Below are positions 8,801 to 14,313 of a DNA stretch of 15,533 nucleotides, one piece after another. Origin of the DNA: DASZTU01 sp035493835. GTDB taxonomy: Bacteria; Pseudomonadota; Alphaproteobacteria; Rhizobiales; Devosiaceae. The position numbers and the translations under genes are program-made. Positions within the stretch are counted from its first letter, which is position 1. Every line of letters starts with the position of its first letter. Where the stretch lies: the NCBI GenBank assembly GCA_035493835.1, contig DATJHO010000100.1, forward strand, positions 1 through 15,533, read 5' to 3'. Below the pieces are notes generated by a model. The model made no database searches and was not told the origin of the DNA. It saw only the letters and a program-made list of their open reading frames with translations.

Positions 8801-9129
8801 AGCCGCACGAGCGCCATCATCGCCGGCACGCCAGCCCGCCCGCCGACAGGAACGGCGGCACTGGCGCCAACAATGCCAATGGCGGCGGCAAGCCGGAACG
8901 CGAAAATGGTGGGCGTGGGCCAAAACCCGAGCGCAAGGAAAACCGTCCCCGTTTCGAGCGCAACGAGGGGGGCGGCGACCGTCCCAACCGGCCCCCGCGC
9001 GAGGACAAGCAGCGCTCGTTCAGCGGCCCCAAGCCAACCAATGGCGGCCGGCCGCAGCGCGAGCGTGCCTTCGATCCGGATTCGCCCTTCGCGGCGCTCG
9101 CGGTGCTCCGCGACCGCAAGCCCGAGTAG
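5842..9129 (+). CDS. SUV3-like superfamily 2 RNA helicase with long disordered C-terminal tail
   Basis: A 1095-residue ATP-dependent helicase resembling mitochondrial SUV3, so probably an RNA helicase in RNA turnover or processing (inference). Walker A GPTNTGKT is at 14-21, Walker B box DEIQ at 96-99, the motif III variant GAAT at 127-130, ATDAIGMGLNLD at 221-232 and motif VI QIAGRAGR at 259-266. A long conserved helical and accessory region runs to about 813. Residues 814-945 are Ala/Glu/Pro-rich and acidic. From about 953 to the end the chain is Arg/Gly/Asn/His-rich and basic. Two short patches look conserved from memory of homologues: FDEIWYPGGRR (946-956) and the terminal DPDSPFAALAVL (1078-1089). 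The ATG start matches the family; the ribosome binding site is weak. The S4 gene follows after three bases in the same frame. A GC trough lies within 7020-7300. Helicase class is secure; substrate is not. Confidence 0.9.
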   Translation: MEASFSSPLKAILGPTNTGKTWFAIERMLAHRSGMIGLPLRLLAREVYGRLVDRVGKGAVALVTGEERITPPHARYWVATVEAMPVEMPVECLAIDEIQTAINFDRGHVFTDRILNARGLSETLLLGAATMVPVIKTLLPHAEIIYRPRLSALTYAGSKKISRQPPRSAIVAFSASQVYAIAELIRRERGGAAVVMGALSPRTRNAQVDLYQNGDVDFLVATDAIGMGLNLDVHHVAFADDHKFDGHQTRPLTPAEFAQIAGRAGRHLDNGTFGVTANAEAFDEELIQALESHDFEPVRQLQWRNTQLDFASIDALRKSLEQPPAHKALTRVPLATDQQALEFLARNEAARFATSRQAVQQLWECCQIPDYRDISPAQHGEIITRVYCDLMAQGKVGADWIAEQVSFCDNTSGDIDTLSNRIRQIRTWTFVANRRNWLEDPAHWREKTRDIEDRLSDALHERLTQRFVDRRTSVLIRHLRDRLMALPEINDRGEVSLEGHLIGSIEGFRFTLARSDGEGDAKGLRTAASQAIAPEIRNRADRLTGAPNEEFILATDGFVRWKGEIVAQLAEGDTLLAPRLIILADESLSGVELERVQERLSLWLRHHINTLLESVIALAEPTDLEGAARGIAFRLSENLGILPRTAVADEVKGLDQDVRGKMRKHGIKFGAYHIYLPLSLKPAPRELAIILYALKHGGIRQPGVSELPHTVLSGRTSFLIDPEVSTRLYEVAGFKVAGRRAVRVDILERLADIIRPLIAFDPRTATNPAPAGAAEGNGFRVTVEMTSLLGCSGEDFTSILSSLGYRVRRVPKPVAPVETPAPAEAANSETPATEAASDIVSSPEEIAELAVLDGAAEQDIAKAAEDYREVAESVEAVPAAAVDDHAALTAVEGAPVETTEPNAVQAAEDLGSGPLPATEATGEAVAEPASDTPVEAAEAKPAEPEFDEIWYPGGRRPEHRHEHRREGRGARQGASSAEGEAPKEAGEPHERHHRRHASPPADRNGGTGANNANGGGKPERENGGRGPKPERKENRPRFERNEGGGDRPNRPPREDKQRSFSGPKPTNGGRPQRERAFDPDSPFAALAVLRDRKPE

Positions 9130-9132
9130 GCG

Positions 9133-9525
9133 TTGCAGCCTCCGCCCCTAAAGCAGCGGCTCGACAAATGGCTGTTCTTTTCCCGCGCGGTAAAATCGCG
9201 GACGCTGGCGCAAAAGCTGATCGAGGCGGGGCTGGTGCGGGTCAATTCGGAGCGCACGCTCGATAGCGACCACAAGGTGGGCGCCGGCGACGTGCTTACC
9301 ATGACGCTGCACCAGCGGCTGCAGGTCTGGCGCATCCTCGAGCCCGGCATCCGCCGCGGCCCGGCGCCCGAGGCAGCGCTGCTCTACGAAGACCTGTCGC
9401 CACCGCCCCTCCCCCGCCCGGACGAGCCAGCCCCCATCGCCCTCCGCGCCCCCGGCACCGGCCGGCCGACCAAGAAGGAACGCCGGGAGACCGATCGGCT
9501 GCAAATGGATGGGGACGAGGAGTAG
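9133..9525 (+). CDS. S4-domain RNA-binding protein (HslR-like)
   Basis: A 130-residue cytoplasmic protein. The S4 domain covers about residues 6-65 (KQRLDKWLFFSRAVKSR, then LIEAGLVRVN, then VGAGDVLTM), as in the heat-shock protein HslR (Hsp15), which binds free 50S subunits carrying nascent chains. A proline-rich linker leads to a basic tail with GTGRPTKKERRETDRL, also usual in the family. The start must be at or near the TTG at 9133: the helicase stop TAG lies just three bases earlier in the same frame, and the S4 fold begins within seven residues. Only an AGG close to the TTG is visible as a binding site, so translation probably depends on ribosomes finishing the helicase. HslR-like function is inferred from domain and length only. 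Confidence 0.88.
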   Translation: MQPPPLKQRLDKWLFFSRAVKSRTLAQKLIEAGLVRVNSERTLDSDHKVGAGDVLTMTLHQRLQVWRILEPGIRRGPAPEAALLYEDLSPPPLPRPDEPAPIALRAPGTGRPTKKERRETDRLQMDGDEE

Positions 9526-9602
9526 CGGGTGAGGAACGAGGACGTGATCTCCGAGCGCCTTCAGGCGGCCTCTAAAGCCCAGGGACATTCCCCGTCGCCA
9601 AC

Positions 9603-9692
9603 GTCATTCCGGCGAACGCCGGAATCCATCTTTCCTTCCCCACCCGCGCGGCATGTTGCCCGGAGATGGATCCCGATTTTCATCGGGATGAC
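9603..9692. repeat. intergenic mosaic repeat, family B, copy 2
   Basis: A 90-base second copy of the element at 5217-5310, with the same ends (GTCATTCC and GGGATGAC), the same CGGAATCCATC core and GCGGCATGTTG-CCGGAGATG centre. The terminal hairpin loop differs (TTTTCA for CGTTCG) while stem pairing is kept, which suggests selection for structure or recent spread. Confidence 0.85.
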
Positions 9693-9731
9693 GCCGTGCG
9701 GGTGGCTGGCGATGACGGTGCTTGTGGCCCA

Positions 9732-9838
9732 TGGTTCGACAAGCTCACCCTGAGGTGGAGGATGTTGGGAGGTCCAGCCCCTGTCGGCGCTTCACCTCAG
9801 AACCTCACCCTGAGCTTGTCGAAGGGCGAGGTCTCCCG
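9732..9838. repeat. intergenic inverted repeat, family C, copy 1
   Basis: Starts with TGGTTCGACAAGCTCACCCT and ends with CCTCACCCTGAGCTTGTCGA. The arms TTCGACAAGCTCA and TGAGCTTGTCGAA are a perfect 13-base inverted repeat enclosing about 70 variable bases. It ends two bases before the sulfotransferase stop. A second copy is at 12702-12822. Confidence 0.85.
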
Positions 9839-9840
9839 CC

Positions 9841-10620
9841 CTACTCGCCCCCAGTCAAAATCTCCCACTGCCTGAGCCGGCGTGCGTCGAAGAATTCGTT
9901 GAGCCAGCGCGTATTGCTGGCATCCAGTTCATGCGCCCAGCGATCGTCGGCGGTGGTTTTCATGCCCTCGCGCTCGGCCGCGGCTTTGATCTCGTCGAAC
10001 GGCAGTTCGCAGCGGGCGGCCAGCGGCTCCAGGACCCGCAGCGGCTCGTTGCAGAGTGCCGTGTAGGAGACAAGCGCGATCTTTTCCCGGCCGATGGCCC
10101 GCACCTGCCCCGCGATCCAGGTCAATTGTTCGCTGCAGGTGACCGCGAGCCTTCGGATGTCGCTGTCGAAACCGCGCCGGTACGCCGAATAGGCTGCAGC
10201 GCGGGGATCGCGGTAGATGACGATCACCTGCGCCTCAGGCCAGAGGTCATAGACATCCCAGAGGTCGGGCGCGAACTGGTCGCGCGGCATGGCAAAGGGG
10301 AACGAGCGCTTGAAGAAAAACCGCGTCGTTTCGGCAAAGACCCGCGCCTCGAGGAGGGCGGCATTAGCGGCGCGCCAGCGCTCGCGGCCCTCCTCATGGA
10401 CAGCAAAGGAGACCTTGCGATCCCACAATTGCCGGTTGCTGGCATCGAAGGCGGCAACCAGTGGCTTGGCCTCGGGCGGATATTTTATGTGATTGCCGCC
10501 CAGGCTCACCGCACAGTTTGGCGAGGCGAGCAGGCGCAGCAGGAGCGTTGTTCCCGACCCTTCCGCACCGGCGACAAAATTGAACTTGCGGAGGGCGCGC
10601 TGCGTATCGGGTTGAGCCAC
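9841..10620 (-). CDS. P-loop sulfotransferase family protein
   Basis: Predicted to move a sulfuryl group from PAPS to an unknown acceptor. From the GTG at 10620 the protein has 259 residues. The 5'-phosphosulfate loop is GAEGSGTT at 18-25, close to the N-terminus as usual for the fold, and the 3'-phosphate motif is VIVIYRDPRAAAYSAYRR at 132-149, with R137 and S145 as likely PAPS contacts. The GTG is preferred because AAGG lies about six bases upstream and the fold begins right after it. A longer open frame to an ATG at 10839 adds 73 residues of no recognisable domain. The gene lies opposite to the genes around it and separates the S4 gene from fdxA. Family is fairly sure; acceptor (glycan, lipid, protein or small molecule) is unknown. 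Confidence 0.82.
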   Translation of the reverse strand: MAQPDTQRALRKFNFVAGAEGSGTTLLLRLLASPNCAVSLGGNHIKYPPEAKPLVAAFDASNRQLWDRKVSFAVHEEGRERWRAANAALLEARVFAETTRFFFKRSFPFAMPRDQFAPDLWDVYDLWPEAQVIVIYRDPRAAAYSAYRRGFDSDIRRLAVTCSEQLTWIAGQVRAIGREKIALVSYTALCNEPLRVLEPLAARCELPFDEIKAAAEREGMKTTADDRWAHELDASNTRWLNEFFDARRLRQWEILTGGE

Positions 10621-10780
10621 GTAAGACCTTTGAGCAATCGAAATAAATTCGCCTGGCAAGTACGGAACGGAAAGCCTGCCGCAGGCAGCTTGCCGCAATT
10701 TCGGCGTGGTGTCATCCACACCAAAGGAAAGCCGTTGCGCGCCGGGGCGAAAGCCAGCAAATCGCTGCCCACGCCCGCCC

Positions 10781-10809
10781 TTGCGGTGAGCGAAAAAAGC
10801 GTTTAGCAA
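10781..10809 (+). promoter_or_regulatory. possible fdxA promoter
   Basis: TTGCGG (10781-10786), a 17-base spacer containing AAAAAA, then TAGCAA (10804-10809). Both boxes are imperfect, but spacing and position, about 50 bases before the fdxA start, are right. Once the sulfotransferase interrupts the helicase-S4 transcript, fdxA needs a promoter in this 237-base gap. Confidence 0.3.
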
Positions 10810-10857
10810 GCCCAACCGCGGGGGAGCACTCGCCCTCACACGGCCCAGGACGGACTA

Positions 10858-11196
10858 ATGACCTATCTCGTCACCGACAATTGCATCAAGTGCAAGTACA
10901 TGGACTGCGTCGAGGTCTGCCCCGTCGACTGTTTCTATGAAGGCGAGAACATGCTCGTCATTCATCCGGACGAGTGCATCGACTGCGGCGTGTGCGAGCC
11001 CGAATGCCCGGCCGAGGCAATCGTCCCCGATACGGAGACGGGCCTCGACAAATGGCTCGAGATCAACACCAAATATGCCTCTGTCTGGCCCAATATCACG
11101 ATCAAGCGCGAGCCGCCCCCGGACGCCAAGCAATTCGACGGGCAGACCGACAAGTTCGAGAAATTCTTCTCCGAGGCGCCCGGCGAAGGCGACTAG
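10858..11196 (+). CDS. fdxA: 7Fe ferredoxin (3Fe-4S and 4Fe-4S)
   Basis: Cytoplasmic electron carrier of 112 residues, close to Azotobacter vinelandii ferredoxin I in cysteine layout. C9, C17 and C50 should bind the 3Fe-4S cluster; C21, C40, C43 and C46 the 4Fe-4S cluster; C12 and C25 match the non-ligand cysteines of that protein. The C-terminal region (NTKYASVWPNITIKREPP, then a Lys/Phe-rich end) is the extension usual for FdxA. AGGA about seven bases before the ATG supports the start. In related genomes this gene tends to follow the S4 gene and precede carD; carD does follow here, after about 500 bases. Redox partner is not shown by the sequence. Confidence 0.95.
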   Translation: MTYLVTDNCIKCKYMDCVEVCPVDCFYEGENMLVIHPDECIDCGVCEPECPAEAIVPDTETGLDKWLEINTKYASVWPNITIKREPPPDAKQFDGQTDKFEKFFSEAPGEGD

Positions 11197-11466
11197 CCGC
11201 ATTGGGCCAAAGGCCGATGTCTCAACAACCGGTGACGCAGGCCTACTGCCGCGTCTTGGCGACTCTTCGCCCGCTCGGGACTAAGTCCCGTGTGGGACGG
11301 ACGATTGATTGACATCTCGTTAACTGTGCTGGACGGGGGCTGAACCCTGGTCTGAGGCAGGCTCGATAGTCACTGCACGGCCCCCCGCCGGTTCGGCAAA
11401 TTCGGAAGGAATTGCAATAACTTTGCAAGCCTGGCCGCAAGTGGTTGACGGAGGGAATCACAGTTT
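11197..11466. other. fdxA-carD intergenic region, upstream half
   Basis: No gene seen. A perfect hairpin CGGGAC-TAA-GTCCCG (11276-11290) lies 80 bases past fdxA without a following U-run, so it is a weak terminator candidate or an mRNA-stabilising stem. TTGA-N7-TTAAC (11309-11324) resembles a CtrA site. GANTC methylation sites occur at 11261-11265 and 11455-11459. Confidence 0.45.
11309..11324. promoter_or_regulatory. candidate CtrA-binding site
   Basis: TTGA, seven bases, TTAAC differs by one base from the consensus TTAA-N7-TTAA(C) of the cell-cycle regulator CtrA. It also overlaps a perfect TTGACA (11309-11314) for which no good -10 box is seen at normal spacing. It lies about 160 bases before the predicted carD promoter. 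Confidence 0.35.
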
Positions 11467-11495
11467 TTGATTTTGCTGAAAAATTGTGCTAGGCT
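11467..11495 (+). promoter_or_regulatory. candidate carD promoter
   Basis: TTGATT (11467-11472), a 17-base AT-rich spacer, then TAGGCT (11490-11495). Start of transcription would fall near 11502, giving a leader of roughly 195 bases before the carD ATG. Confidence 0.45.
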
Positions 11496-11515
11496 ACTCC
11501 TATCGATGCAGCCCC

Positions 11516-11701
11516 ATGCGTGCCCAGAGGCACCTTTTTTTTGACAGGATCGATGAGCTGACACGCAACCGGCCGGTCGTGCGGACTTGCCGGGAGAGTG
11601 GTGTATTGAACGTCCGTGTACCGGGCGGAGAACAGTCAAGAATGGGTGGTTTCTTGCTGAAGAACCAATCCATCGCGGCGTCAACAGGAGTAGTTCAATG
11701 A
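11516..11701 (+). CDS. possible leader reading frame coupled to carD
   Basis: An open frame of 61 codons starts at ATG 11516 and ends at TGA 11701, overlapping the carD ATG as ATGA. It has no recognised domain, no good ribosome binding site at 11516, and crosses the terminator-like hairpin. An internal ATG at 11642, with GGAG at 11627-11630, would give a 19-residue peptide with the same end. A separate 12-codon frame (11506-11544) ends just after the U-run. Whether any is translated is unknown; the ATGA overlap may be chance. Confidence 0.2.
   Translation: MRAQRHLFFDRIDELTRNRPVVRTCRESGVLNVRVPGGEQSRMGGFLLKNQSIAASTGVVQ
11520..11542 (+). terminator. terminator-like hairpin in the carD leader (possible attenuator)
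   Basis: GTGCC (11520-11524), loop CAGA, GGCAC (11529-11533), one C, then eight T (11535-11542). The five-pair GC stem with tetraloop and U8 run fits a short Rho-independent terminator about 20-40 bases downstream of the predicted carD start of transcription. Confidence 0.55.
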
Positions 11702-12255
11702 CTGTGAAGAAGACCACCCAGCGCCTCGGCTACAAGACCGGCGAATTCGTCATCTATCCGGCGCATGGCGTGGGCCAGATCATCTCCATCGAAGAGCAGG
11801 AAGTGGCGGGGCTCACGCTCGAGCTGTTCGTCATTTCCTTCGAACAAGACAAGTTGACGCTGCGCGTTCCTGTCGCCAAGATCAAGTCCGTCGGCATGCG
11901 CAAGCTCGCCGAGGAAGACATGGTCAAGAAGGCGCTCGATACCGTCACCGGCCGCGCGCGCGTAAAGCGCACCATGTGGAGCCGCCGCGCGCAGGAATAC
12001 GAGGCCAAGATCAATTCCGGCGACTTGATCGCCATCTCGGAAGTGGTGCGGGACCTTTATCGCTCTGACGACCAGCCCGAGCAGTCCTACTCCGAGCGCC
12101 AGCTGTTCGAGCAGGCCATGGACCGGATGAGCCGCGAAATCGGTGCCGTCAACAAGCTGACGCTGACCGAGGCCGTGCAGCTGATCGAAAAGAACCTGCA
12201 GAAGAGCCCGCGCCGCGGCCCCAAGGCCGACGACGCCGAGGAAGCCGCCGCCTGA
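11698..12255 (+). CDS. carD: CarD-family transcriptional regulator
   Basis: Binds the beta subunit of RNA polymerase and stabilises or adjusts open promoter complexes, mostly at housekeeping and rRNA promoters (known from mycobacterial and other CarD proteins). The 185-residue protein has the Tudor-like RNA-polymerase-interacting domain at about 11-70 (YKTGEFVIYPAHGVGQI, then LRVPVAKIKSVGMRKL), then a helical DNA-binding domain. W94 in RTMWSRRAQEYEAKI is the likely wedge tryptophan that inserts at the upstream edge of the bubble. The Lys/Arg/Asp/Glu/Ala tail is typical. The start is firm: AGGAG (11686-11690) lies seven bases before the ATG, although the frame is open further upstream. A strong terminator follows. 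Its long leader carries a terminator-like hairpin and possible upstream frames. Confidence 0.95.
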   Translation: MTVKKTTQRLGYKTGEFVIYPAHGVGQIISIEEQEVAGLTLELFVISFEQDKLTLRVPVAKIKSVGMRKLAEEDMVKKALDTVTGRARVKRTMWSRRAQEYEAKINSGDLIAISEVVRDLYRSDDQPEQSYSERQLFEQAMDRMSREIGAVNKLTLTEAVQLIEKNLQKSPRRGPKADDAEEAAA

Positions 12256-12275
12256 GACACGGGTTGCAGTTGATT

Positions 12276-12311
12276 AAAAAAGGGTCGGCCACGCGCCGGC
12301 CCTTTTTGTTT
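12276..12311 (+). terminator. intrinsic terminator of carD
   Basis: GGGTCGGC (12282-12289), loop CACGC, GCCGGCCC (12295-12302), then TTTTTGTTTTT. The stem has eight pairs with one G-U and is extended by A/U pairing of the flanking A-run and T-run. It begins about 20 bases after the carD stop; the A-run could let it work on the minus strand too. Confidence 0.92.
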
Positions 12312-12366
12312 TTAGGGCATGCCGGCTGCCGAACCTCGCCGTTTTAAAGAACCGCGCCACGTTCTT

Positions 12367-12512
12367 CCCTCTCCCGTTGTGGGAGAGGGTGCCGGCAGGC
12401 GGGTGAGGGGTGGGCCGCGGGCACAGCGCGTGTGGCCTCGCCCTCATCCGGCGCTTCGCCCCACCCCCGGATCCAGTCCGGGCGCAGGCTCTTCTCCCGC
12501 GAGGGGAGAAGG
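12367..12512. repeat. intergenic mosaic repeat, family A, copy 2
   Basis: Contains CCCTCTCCC with GGGAGAGGG (12367-12389), a GTGCCGGCAGGCGGGTGAGG tail, then CCCTCATCCGGCGCTTCGCC and a CTTCTCCC-GCGA-GGGGAGAAGG hairpin near 12490-12512. The two hairpin modules match those at 3685-3763 but in swapped order. Confidence 0.78.
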
Positions 12513-12701
12513 AAGGAAGAGTAGTGCGGCGCAACGTGGCACGAGTTCCGGGCAACCCGCTCAGCGGAACTTGTGGCCCCGGATGCCGGGCATGACGCGC
12601 CGTTGGTGAGGCGGCGCCGGTTGAGGCGTTCTTTCCGCGCCGATCACCCGCCAGTGCCGTTGGGAATCCATCGAGGGGGCGAGGCCTGGCGCTTGCTCCC
12701 G
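12513..12701. other. intergenic stretch between repeats
   Basis: No gene seen. It holds decayed pieces of family B repeats: CCCCGGATGCCGGGCATGAC near 12577-12596, and GGAATCCATCGAG near 12663-12675. This suggests several rounds of repeat insertion in the carD-protease gap. Confidence 0.4.
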
Positions 12702-12822
12702 TGGTTCGACAAGCTCACCATGAGGTGGGCGTTGTTGAAACTTCCAGCCAAACTGTTTCCGAGGCAGGGGGGCCCACTCTCAAGACCTCACCCTGAGCTT
12801 GTCGAAAGGCGAGGTCTCCCGC
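12702..12822. repeat. intergenic inverted repeat, family C, copy 2
   Basis: Second copy of the element at 9732-9838: TGGTTCGACAAGCTCACCAT at the left and CCTCACCCTGAGCTTGTCGA at the right, followed by the same GGCGAGGTCTCCCGC end. The inner 80 or so bases differ. It ends just before the protease stop, as copy 1 ends just before the sulfotransferase stop. Confidence 0.85.
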
Positions 12823-12838
12823 AGCCGACAGCCACTCG

Positions 12839-14311
12839 TCAGCTGACCTCGATGACCTTGTATTTCTGCCCGGGCGTCACCGGGTCGCCAGGGAGCAGGT
12901 TGTTGAGGATGTAGAACAGCTCGACCCCGCGGCTCATCGAGGCCATGCGCTGGGCGAGCTTTTGGGCAGTGTCGCCGGGCTTGGCGACGATCACCTTCAA
13001 GGAAACCGAGCGGATCTGCGCCAGGTCGGCGGTGGTCGTTGGCCTAAAACTCCTGAGCGTGGCGTCGGCGCCGAAATCGAAGCGCGGGCTATCGGCCTTG
13101 GCAGCGAAGATGAACCTCACCACCTGGCCCTGGAACCGCGCCACCGACACTCGGAACGACCACTGGGCCGTCTTGGCGATGCCGGAGGCCGTATCCATGC
13201 CGTTGACGGTGGCTTCGGTCACCGAGGCGGGGTCGAGCCCGGCGATCCAGCCGGACTTGAGGTAATCGGTGAGCGCCATGCTGGCCGGCACTTCCGCGCT
13301 GTCGAACCGCACGGCTTCGGAATCGCCGGCCACGCCCACGACGGCGCTCTGGGCATTTTGCAACGTATAGCCATTGGGCACGACGAAGGTGAACTTCAGC
13401 GCCGGCTGGATGTAGCGCTGGCCAATGATGGCGCCCTGCTGCGGGCTCGCGCCAAAACTCATGCCGTCGATGGCCGCCAGGTAGCCGTCGCGATCGTGCT
13501 CACCGGGCTTGTCGCCGAACTCGCTCTGGGCCAGCGCCGTCGCCCGCTGGATGCGGTCCGGGGTCGAGGGGTGCGACGAAAGGAAGTCGTCGGCCTGGGT
13601 CGCGTCCCCTACCGAAAATTTGGAAAACCGCCCCATCGAGGAAAGGAAGCGCGCCGCCGCGAAGGCATCATAGCCGGCGGTTCCGGCGATCTCGATGCCC
13701 TTGTGGTCGGCCTGCAATTCCTGCTGCTGGCTGAAGGCGGCCAGCGACAGGCGCGACTTTTCTTCCAGCGCCTGGGCGTCGGCCGGGGCGAGCACCCCCG
13801 TCATCACCTTGTCGACCATCTGGTCGTCGCGGATCATGTTCGAGCGGGCGCGCGCATGGTGCAGCACGACGTGGGCGATTTCGTGCGCCAGGACGGCGGC
13901 GATTTCGCTGTTGTCGTTGGCCAGCGCCAGAATGCCGCGCGTGACATAGATATAGCCGCCGGGGAGCGCGAAGGCGTTGACGTCGGCGGTATCGAGGATG
14001 GTGACCGTATATTGCGTGTTGGGCTGGCCGGCCGCCGTCAGCAGCCGCCCCACGATATGGGCGATCATGATTTCGGCGGCAGGATCGTTATAGATGCCGC
14101 CATAGGTGGCGATGATGCGCGGATGCTCGCGCTTGCCGATGACGGCGTCCTCGGCATCCTCCCCGGTCGGCGCATCGACCGGCGAAGTCTGCGCCGAATT
14201 TGCGTTCGAGTTGAAGCTCGATGGATCGGCAAAACCGACGCAGCCGGCAAGCGGCAACAACACGGCGATCAGCAGGCCGGTCCGCAGCCCTCTAAACGTT
14301 CCGCACAGCAT
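12839..14311 (-). CDS. M48-family metalloprotease lipoprotein (BepA-like)
   Basis: A 490-residue predicted zinc protease of the periplasm or outer membrane. The N-terminus is a lipoprotein signal: hydrophobic LLIAVLLPLAGC with lipidated C24, and V25 next, which does not signal inner-membrane retention. The hallmark NAFALPGGYIYVTRG (112-126) precedes the zinc motif HEIAH (143-147); a third ligand E198 lies in QELQAD. The C-terminal half is a separate domain, ending in a LysM-like piece (PGDTAQKLAQRM, then LFYILNNLLPGDPVTPGQKY). E. coli BepA degrades misassembled outer-membrane proteins; a similar role here is an inference. The ATG at 14311 is chosen over an earlier ATG at 14389 because the signal peptide starts there and the upstream gene stops two bases before it. 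It is almost surely co-transcribed with the nuclease-like gene. Confidence 0.92.
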   Translation of the reverse strand: MLCGTFRGLRTGLLIAVLLPLAGCVGFADPSSFNSNANSAQTSPVDAPTGEDAEDAVIGKREHPRIIATYGGIYNDPAAEIMIAHIVGRLLTAAGQPNTQYTVTILDTADVNAFALPGGYIYVTRGILALANDNSEIAAVLAHEIAHVVLHHARARSNMIRDDQMVDKVMTGVLAPADAQALEEKSRLSLAAFSQQQELQADHKGIEIAGTAGYDAFAAARFLSSMGRFSKFSVGDATQADDFLSSHPSTPDRIQRATALAQSEFGDKPGEHDRDGYLAAIDGMSFGASPQQGAIIGQRYIQPALKFTFVVPNGYTLQNAQSAVVGVAGDSEAVRFDSAEVPASMALTDYLKSGWIAGLDPASVTEATVNGMDTASGIAKTAQWSFRVSVARFQGQVVRFIFAAKADSPRFDFGADATLRSFRPTTTADLAQIRSVSLKVIVAKPGDTAQKLAQRMASMSRGVELFYILNNLLPGDPVTPGQKYKVIEVS

Positions 14312-14313
14312 AG

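Noticed and set aside
10621..10839. N-terminal extension of the sulfotransferase to ATG 10839
   Set aside because: The extra 73 residues show no domain, while GTG 10620 has a proper ribosome binding site and the PAPS loop begins soon after.
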